Below the pieces are notes generated by a model, which saw only the letters and a program-made list of their open reading frames with translations, had not been told where the DNA came from and did no database searches. A stretch of 19,415 bases of DNA from Pelagibius sp036570545. Lineage in GTDB: Bacteria > Pseudomonadota > Alphaproteobacteria > Kiloniellales > Kiloniellaceae. A program made the translations under genes and the position numbers. Each line of letters opens with the position of its first letter. Position 1 is the first letter of the stretch. The stretch is taken from assembly GCA_036570545.1 (NCBI GenBank), contig DATCXZ010000388.1:1-19415 (forward strand), read 5' to 3'. Positions 15,140-19,415 of this stretch are shown here, piece after piece.

Positions 15140-15583
15140 TCAAACCGGCAAGCCGCCGCTCTTCCGCTTTGCCAGGGCGAGCGCTATGACCCGCTCCGTT
15201 TCTTTCCAGAGGCCATAGGGTGCGAGCGTCGCGGGATCGGCCCAGGTGACGGCGGCGGCGTCGTGGCCGGCGCGCGCCTCGCCCGACCGCCATTCGGCCA
15301 GCAGGTCCACCAGGGTGTAGTGGAACTGCACGGCGCCCTCTGCATCGCGGTTGATGGAGTCCACCACGTCGATCAGCGGGCCGACCTCGATGTCGATGCC
15401 GGCCTCCTCTGCCACCTCGCGCCTCGCGGTCGCCGCGATGCGCTCGCCCAGACGCTGCCGGCCACCGGGCAGCGACCACTGGCCCTCGCGCGGCGGCTTG
15501 CCGCGACGGATCAGCAGGACGCGGTCGCCCTTGAAGACGACGACGCCGACGCCGATGAGCGGGCGGTTGGGATAGTCGTTCAC
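15140..15583 (-). CDS. Nudix hydrolase
   Basis: A 147-residue pyrophosphohydrolase with a perfect Nudix box: Gly41, Glu47, then Arg55-Glu56-Val57-x-Glu59-Glu60-x-Gly62-Ile63, preceded by EGQWSLPGG. The glutamates bind the catalytic Mg2+. The substrate could be an NDP-sugar, ADP-ribose or other nucleoside diphosphate derivative. The start is GTG 15583, only 8 bases after the phaB stop with a weak ACGAGG Shine-Dalgarno in between, so it is probably the last gene of the phaB transcript. Whether this reflects a role in coenzyme or nucleotide housekeeping during PHA synthesis is speculation. Confidence 0.88.
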   Translation of the reverse strand: MNDYPNRPLIGVGVVVFKGDRVLLIRRGKPPREGQWSLPGGRQRLGERIAATARREVAEEAGIDIEVGPLIDVVDSINRDAEGAVQFHYTLVDLLAEWRSGEARAGHDAAAVTWADPATLAPYGLWKETERVIALALAKRKSGGLPV

Positions 15584-15591
15584 GACCTCGT

Positions 15592-16317
15592 TCAGGTCAT
15601 GTACTGGCCGCCGTTGGCGGTCAGCGTGGCTCCGGTGATGAAGCCGGCCTCCTCGGCCGCCAGGAACACCACGCAGCGCGCGATCTCCTCCGGCTCGCCG
15701 AGCCGGCCGGCGGGGATCAACGGCAGGATCTTGCTGTTCAGCACTTCGGCCGGCACGGCACGCACCATTTCGGTGGCGATGTAGCCGGGCGCGATGGTGT
15801 TCACGGTAATGCCTTTGGACGCATTCTCCTGCGCCACCGCCTTGGTGAAGCCGAATACGCCGGCCTTGGCGGCCGAATAGTTGGCTTGGCCGAACTGGCC
15901 CTTCTGTCCGTTGATCGAGGAGACCGAGACGATGCGGCCGTAGCCGCGCGCGCGCATGCCCTCGATCACGTTGCGCGTCATGTTGAACAGCGAGTCGAGG
16001 TTGGTCGCGATCACCGCCCGCCAGTCTTCCGGCGCCATGCGGTGCAGGGTGCCGTCGCGCGTGATGCCGGCGTTGTTCACCAGGACGTCGACCGGGCCGA
16101 GCTCAGCCTCCACCTTGGCGACGCCTGCCTTGCAGGCGGCGAAATCGCCGACATCCCATTTGTAGACGGCAATGCCGTGCTCGTCCTTGAACTTCCGCGC
16201 CGCGTCATCGTTGCCGCCGTAGGTGGCGGCGACCGCGTAGCCGGCCTGCTTCATCGCTATCGAGATGGCTGCGCCGATCCCGCGCGTCCCCCCGGTCACC
16301 AGCGCCACGCGCGCCAT
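15592..16317 (-). CDS. phaB: Acetoacetyl-CoA reductase PhaB
   Basis: A 241-residue short-chain dehydrogenase that reduces acetoacetyl-CoA to (R)-3-hydroxybutyryl-CoA, usually with NADPH, the second step of PHB synthesis. It shows TGGTRGIG (8-15), NNAG (81-84), Ser134, Tyr147 and Lys151, and the PhaB-typical SVSSINGQKGQFGQANYSAAKAG stretch around 131-153. A length of 241 is close to other PhaB proteins (about 240-246). ATG 16317 has a strong GGGAGGA Shine-Dalgarno. It follows phaA by 104 bases and precedes the Nudix gene by 8, all in the same direction. FabG is the main alternative, but the QKGQFGQ signature and the phaA neighbour favour PhaB. Confidence 0.95.
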   Translation of the reverse strand: MARVALVTGGTRGIGAAISIAMKQAGYAVAATYGGNDDAARKFKDEHGIAVYKWDVGDFAACKAGVAKVEAELGPVDVLVNNAGITRDGTLHRMAPEDWRAVIATNLDSLFNMTRNVIEGMRARGYGRIVSVSSINGQKGQFGQANYSAAKAGVFGFTKAVAQENASKGITVNTIAPGYIATEMVRAVPAEVLNSKILPLIPAGRLGEPEEIARCVVFLAAEEAGFITGATLTANGGQYMT

Positions 16318-16421
16318 CGTCCGTCCTCCCTGCGTTCAGCCTCGTCGTCGCCTGTTCCGGCGGCCTGAGCCGCCATCAAAGCATGGAATCACCGCAACCG
16401 CCAATCGCCCCGCCCGCGGCG

Positions 16422-17597
16422 CTAATTGCGCTCGATGCACATGGCAATGCCCATGCCGCCGCCGATGCAGAGCGTGGCAAGGCCCTTCTTGGCGTCGCGC
16501 TTGGCCATCTCGTGCAGCAGGGTGACCAGAACGCGGGCGCCCGAGGCGCCGATCGGGTGGCCGAGGGCGATGGCGCCGCCGTTCACGTTCACCTTCGCCG
16601 GGTCCCAGCCCATGTCCTTGTTCACCGCCAGCGCCTGGGCGGCAAAGGCTTCGTTGGCCTCGACGAGGTCGAGATCGTCGACCGACCAGCCCGCTTTCTC
16701 CAGGGCCTTGCGGCTGGACGGGATGGGACCGGTGCCCATGATCGCCGGATCGACGCCGCAGGTCGCCCAGGACACGATGCGGGCGAGCGGCTTCACGCCG
16801 CGCTTGGCGGCATCGTCGGCCGACATCAGCACCACCGCAGCGGCGCCGTCGTTGATGCCGCTGGCGTTCCCGGCGGTGACGGAGCCTTCCTTGTCGAACG
16901 CCGGGCGCAGGCCGGCCAGGGATTCGGCGGTGACGCCATGGCGCGGATATTCGTCGGCGTCGACCACCGTCTCGCCCTTGCGGGTCTTGATGGTGACCGG
17001 CACGATCTCGTCCTTGAAGCGCCCGCCTTTCTGCGCCGCCTCGGCCTTGTTCTGCGAAGCGGCCGCGAAGGCATCCTGCTCCTCGCGGGTGATCTGCCAC
17101 TGCTTGGCGACGTTCTCGGCGGTATTGCCCATGTGGTAGCCGTTGAAGGCGTCCCACAGGCCGTCCTTGATCATCGAGTCGACCATCGAGAGGTCGCCCA
17201 TCTTCTGGCCGTTGCGCAGGTGCGCGACATGGGGCGCCATGCTCATGCTTTCCTGGCCGCCGCAGACCACGATGCGCGAGTCGCCGACGCGTACCGCCTG
17301 GGAGCCGATCGCCACGGCGCGCAGGCCGGAACCGCAGAGCTGGTTGATCTGGTAGGCGGTGCGCTCATAGGGGATACCCGCCTCGACGGCCGCCTGGCGG
17401 GCTGGGTTCTGGCCCTGACCGGCGGTGAGGATCTGGCCGAGGATGGCCTCGTCGACTTCGGCCGCCTCGACCTTGGCGCGCTTCAGCGCCTCTTTGATCG
17501 CCAGCGCGCCGAGCTTCGAGGCAGCCAGGCTGGACAGGCTTCCATTGAAGGACCCGACAGGAGTGCGGGCCGCGCCTGCAATTACGACATCGGTCAT
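16422..17597 (-). CDS. phaA: Acetyl-CoA acetyltransferase (beta-ketothiolase) PhaA
   Basis: A 391-residue thiolase that condenses two acetyl-CoA into acetoacetyl-CoA, supplying PHB synthesis. The nucleophile Cys88 (QLCGSGL), His347 (GHPIGASG) and Cys377 (CIGGGMG) are all present at positions matching the Zoogloea-type biosynthetic thiolases almost exactly, and QESMS and NEAFAAQ segments are intact. ATG 17597 has a GGGAGAA Shine-Dalgarno; the frame is open to 17687 but without conservation. It lies 179 bases downstream of phaC and 104 upstream of phaB. A role in general thiolysis is less likely given the reductase next to it. Confidence 0.95.
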   Translation of the reverse strand: MTDVVIAGAARTPVGSFNGSLSSLAASKLGALAIKEALKRAKVEAAEVDEAILGQILTAGQGQNPARQAAVEAGIPYERTAYQINQLCGSGLRAVAIGSQAVRVGDSRIVVCGGQESMSMAPHVAHLRNGQKMGDLSMVDSMIKDGLWDAFNGYHMGNTAENVAKQWQITREEQDAFAAASQNKAEAAQKGGRFKDEIVPVTIKTRKGETVVDADEYPRHGVTAESLAGLRPAFDKEGSVTAGNASGINDGAAAVVLMSADDAAKRGVKPLARIVSWATCGVDPAIMGTGPIPSSRKALEKAGWSVDDLDLVEANEAFAAQALAVNKDMGWDPAKVNVNGGAIALGHPIGASGARVLVTLLHEMAKRDAKKGLATLCIGGGMGIAMCIERN

Positions 17598-17715
17598 CTT
17601 AGGAATTCTCCCTTTCGCGGTCAGGCGGGGCGCAGCGAACTGACGCGATGCGCCGCATGCCGAAGCGCGCGCCGCGTCGGCGGACACGCGCGCTCGATGG
17701 TTAACCTCTGCTCTG

Positions 17716-17744
17716 ATTTAAGGACACCTGCCGGCAGCGTGCAA
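17716..17744 (-). promoter_or_regulatory. Candidate promoter of phaA-phaB
   Basis: In the 179-base gap between phaC and phaA, the - strand reads TTGCAC (17739-17744), 17 bases, then TTAAAT (17716-17721), an acceptable sigma70-like pair in an A/T-enriched patch. Transcription would start about 110 bases before the phaA ATG, leaving a long leader. It implies phaAB can be expressed apart from phaC. Confidence 0.35.
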
Positions 17745-17776
17745 GCCACGCCTCGGGAAAGCCCGAAGACACGACT

Positions 17777-19057
17777 TTAATGCGCTGCTGCGCCCTGTTT
17801 ATGCGCTGCTGCGCCGCGCTCTCTGATCCAGGCCAACAGCGGCTGCCACACCGCTTTCTCGGCCCGGGCGCCGACCACCATGCCGATGTGGCCGGCCGCG
17901 GGCGTGAGACGCTCGGCGCCGGGGATGGCGTCGGCCAGCGCGGTGGCCGATGCCGGCGGCACGATGCGGTCCTGCGCCGGAATGACGCACAGCGTGGGCA
18001 GCGTGATCTGTGTCGGGTCGACCGGACATCCGGCGAGGCGCCACTGGCCGCGCGCCGTCGCATTGTCGCCGTACCAGCGCCCGAGACATTCGCGCGCGAC
18101 CGGTGCGGCCAATGGCACGCCGTCATTCAGCCAGTCCTCCAGGGCGACGAACTCTTCGGCCTTGCGGCTGGCAGCATCGAGCCGCCCGAAGGCAAGGAAC
18201 TTGCGCACCACGAGCTGCGGATCGAGGCTGGCAAAGAGCCCCTGCAGCAGGTCCACCGGCATTTCCCCGGCAACCTCCAGCAGCGGCGCGATGAGCGGAA
18301 GAGCGGCCGCCGCCATGCGGCCTTGCGGCGCATTCTCGGCGTGGAAGTCCCACGGCGTCGCCAGCAGCGCAAGCCCGGCCAGGTCGCTCTGGCGGCGCAG
18401 CGCGAGGCCGAGCGCGAGGAGACCGCCCATGCAGTAGCCGAGCAGCACCGGCGGCGCGGCTTCCTCCGCCCGCAAAGCATCCAGCGCGCGCTCAAGGCGG
18501 CCGGCGATGTAGTCGGTGAGCGTGAAATCGCGCTCCTCGGCCCCGGGGCGACCCCAGTCGAGCAGCAGCGGGCGCAGGCCGTGCGCTGCCAGCCAGCGCA
18601 GCAGCGAGCGCTCGGCCGTGAGGTCAAGCACGTAGGCGCGATTGATCAGCGAGGGCACGACGAGCACCGGGGCCGACCCGCCGGCCCGTGCCGCACCGGC
18701 GCCGTAGTCGAGCAGCCGGCAGGAGCCTTCCTGCCAGAGCACCGGCGGATCGGCGAGGTCGCGGCGATAGGGATGTCGACGGTAGGCCTCGATGCCGTCG
18801 GCCAGCGCAGCCAGGCGCCCGGCGACCTCGCTCTCTACCGCCCGGGCGAAGGCAGCGGGATCAGTCCCGTCGAGGCTTTGCCTTAGGGCGGCGGCGCGCT
18901 CCGCCAGTTCCCCCTTTCCCAACGTTCCCCTCAAGAGCGGCGACCCGCTGCTCCAGAGCGGCAAGGCGTTCCGCGAGGACGCCCATGTCAGCCCCGCCGC
19001 CATCAGGTGCAGCGGCAGCGGGCGCGGGCCCAGGCGCCGGGGCGGGTTTTCTACCAT
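17777..19057 (-). CDS. phaC: Class III-like polyhydroxyalkanoate synthase PhaC
   Basis: A 426-residue alpha/beta-hydrolase-fold PHA synthase that polymerises (R)-3-hydroxyacyl-CoA on the granule surface. The lipase-like box GYCMGG has nucleophile Cys209; Asp363 (AQDRIVP) and His390 (GHIGMVVG) complete the triad, and the LLDWGRPG and LLATPWDFH segments are PhaC-typical. At 426 residues it is much shorter than class I synthases (about 590) and near class III PhaC (about 355), which need a PhaE partner. ATG 19057 has AGGAG at 19062-19066 and starts just before a conserved PRPLPLHL...LTWASSR stretch. This start lies inside the upstream gene, giving a 197-base overlap in a different frame. The C-terminus ends in a duplicated GAAAH (see the repeat). 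ATG 19003 is a less likely start. Confidence 0.9.
   Translation of the reverse strand: MVENPPRRLGPRPLPLHLMAAGLTWASSRNALPLWSSGSPLLRGTLGKGELAERAAALRQSLDGTDPAAFARAVESEVAGRLAALADGIEAYRRHPYRRDLADPPVLWQEGSCRLLDYGAGAARAGGSAPVLVVPSLINRAYVLDLTAERSLLRWLAAHGLRPLLLDWGRPGAEERDFTLTDYIAGRLERALDALRAEEAAPPVLLGYCMGGLLALGLALRRQSDLAGLALLATPWDFHAENAPQGRMAAAALPLIAPLLEVAGEMPVDLLQGLFASLDPQLVVRKFLAFGRLDAASRKAEEFVALEDWLNDGVPLAAPVARECLGRWYGDNATARGQWRLAGCPVDPTQITLPTLCVIPAQDRIVPPASATALADAIPGAERLTPAAGHIGMVVGARAEKAVWQPLLAWIRERGAAAHKQGAAAH
17780..17815. repeat. 21-base tandem duplication at the 3' end of phaC
   Basis: The 15-base unit ATGCGCTGCTGCGCC occurs at 17780-17794 and again at 17801-17815, period 21 with CTGTTT between. 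In the phaC frame it adds GAAAHKQ followed by GAAAH, so the duplication preserves the frame and extends the C-terminus by exactly seven codons immediately before the stop. Confidence 0.8.
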
Positions 19058-19325
19058 GGCTCTCCTGTTCTTTCCCGACAGTGTCGGGCCGCGCCGCCGC
19101 GAGGAGGCTGCCGAGGGCGGCGGGCCAGGCCGACCATGCCGCCGGCAGACCGCTTGCGGCACTCCCGAGCCCGGCCATCGCCTTCTGCACGGACTCGGCA
19201 AACTCAGGATCGGCGGCCAGCGCTGTCACCTGGTCCTGCCAGAGATCGACGTAGCGCCGCGCCAGATCCTCCAGATCCGGGCCGTCCGGATCCTTCGGTG
19301 TCTGTTTCGGCTGATCGTCCGGCAT
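18861..19325 (-). CDS. Short PhaE/PhaM-like PHA synthase-associated protein (predicted)
   Basis: A 154-residue protein encoded just before and overlapping phaC. Residues 18-75 (DLARRYVDLWQDQVTALAADPEF..., then WSAWPAAL) form an amphipathic helical region resembling the start of PhaE- or phasin-like proteins. Residues 92-115 are an Ala/Pro-rich linker. Residues 116-135 form a perfect heptad coiled coil, with Leu117, Leu121, Leu124, Val128, Leu131 and Val135 at a/d positions. Residues 143-153 are an Arg/Lys/Pro-rich tail (ARRRPKAKPRR). Class III synthases need PhaE (about 350 residues), and PhaM of Ralstonia has a basic C-terminal tail linking granules to the nucleoid; this protein combines features of both at under half the PhaE length. 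The function is inferred from position and layout, not from recognised homology. ATG 19325 has only a weak Shine-Dalgarno. Confidence 0.7.
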   Translation of the reverse strand: MPDDQPKQTPKDPDGPDLEDLARRYVDLWQDQVTALAADPEFAESVQKAMAGLGSAASGLPAAWSAWPAALGSLLAAARPDTVGKEQESHGRKPAPAPGPAPAAAAPDGGGADMGVLAERLAALEQRVAALEGNVGKGGTGGARRRPKAKPRRD

Positions 19326-19415
19326 GGCGTTGTCCTGGCCGTCGGCGGGGCCGCTGCGCGCGGCGGCCCATTCCGCGCGGCGCGAGGGGAGTATAGTCCG
19401 CGCCGCCGCGGCCTG
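19326..19415 (-). promoter_or_regulatory. Upstream region of the phaE-like/phaC genes with a -10 candidate
   Basis: The last 90 bases of the window precede the phaE-like gene. On the - strand TATACT (19390-19395) is a near-consensus -10 box; the matching -35 would fall at or just beyond the window end, so it cannot be checked. A transcript from here would have a leader of about 58 bases. Confidence 0.35.

Noticed and set aside
16383..17780. A 465-codon open frame on the + strand opposite phaA
   Set aside because: It is antisense to a secure thiolase gene; its translation has low-complexity composition with no family motif. It arises from GC-biased codon use.
15592..19057. The locus as a class I PHA operon (phaCAB of the Ralstonia type)
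   Set aside because: Gene order is superficially alike, but the synthase is about 160 residues too short and has a small PhaE-like neighbour, fitting a class III-like system better.
17777..19201. PhaC starting at 19201 (474 residues)
   Set aside because: The extra 48 residues are Arg/Pro-rich out-of-frame translation of the phaE-like gene, and a clear Shine-Dalgarno precedes ATG 19057.

Overview
The window reads as chromosomal DNA of a high-GC alphaproteobacterium, most likely from the Rhodospirillales or a close relative. The grounds are strong GC bias at third codon positions, a B12-dependent ribonucleotide reductase, a DUF2125 protein, the chorismate mutase-hisC-tyrC block divergent from metX-metW, and a polyhydroxyalkanoate (PHA) locus with a short class III-like synthase. 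Lineage is inferred from gene content only; there is no rRNA marker. Nearly the whole window codes for proteins. I see no tRNA, rRNA, CRISPR array, insertion sequence or integrase.

Layout. (1) Bases 43-3385, + strand: class II ribonucleotide reductase NrdJ, then a 250-base gap holding a palindromic repeat, then a short-chain dehydrogenase. (2) Bases 3407-4977, - strand: a ChaC-type gamma-glutamylcyclotransferase translationally coupled (GTGA overlap) to a PLP-dependent serine/threonine dehydratase. (3) Bases 5081-6112, + strand: a membrane-anchored DUF2125 protein whose 3' end overlaps tyrC. (4) Bases 6045-8988, - strand: a tight three-gene aromatic amino acid operon (chorismate mutase with a PheA-like tail, HisC-type aminotransferase, prephenate/arogenate dehydrogenase), each pair joined by an ATGA overlap. 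(5) Bases 9257-11094, + strand: metX-metW for methionine synthesis, divergent from the aromatic operon across 268 bases. (6) Bases 11179-14738: a D-2-hydroxyacid dehydrogenase, a convergent methyltransferase, a DUF985 cupin, a YnfA membrane protein and a convergent YddG-like exporter. (7) Bases 14739-15139: a non-coding stretch with a 184-base inverted-repeat element. (8) Bases 15140-19325, - strand: the PHA locus, in transcription order a small coiled-coil PhaE-like protein, PhaC synthase, PhaA thiolase, PhaB reductase and a Nudix hydrolase.

How the genes work together. PhaA and PhaB turn acetyl-CoA into (R)-3-hydroxybutyryl-CoA, and PhaC polymerises it. The 154-residue protein encoded immediately upstream, and overlapping phaC by 197 bases in another frame, is the best candidate here for something little described: a minimal PhaE/PhaM-like partner with a heptad coiled coil and an Arg/Lys-rich tail. 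The aromatic operon supplies the tyrosine branch; its first protein keeps the chorismate mutase residues but has a degenerate prephenate dehydratase region. MetX and MetW form the usual alpha-proteobacterial homoserine acylation pair. Start sites were chosen by Shine-Dalgarno matches, start-stop overlaps and family conservation; several differ from the longest open frame, as noted.
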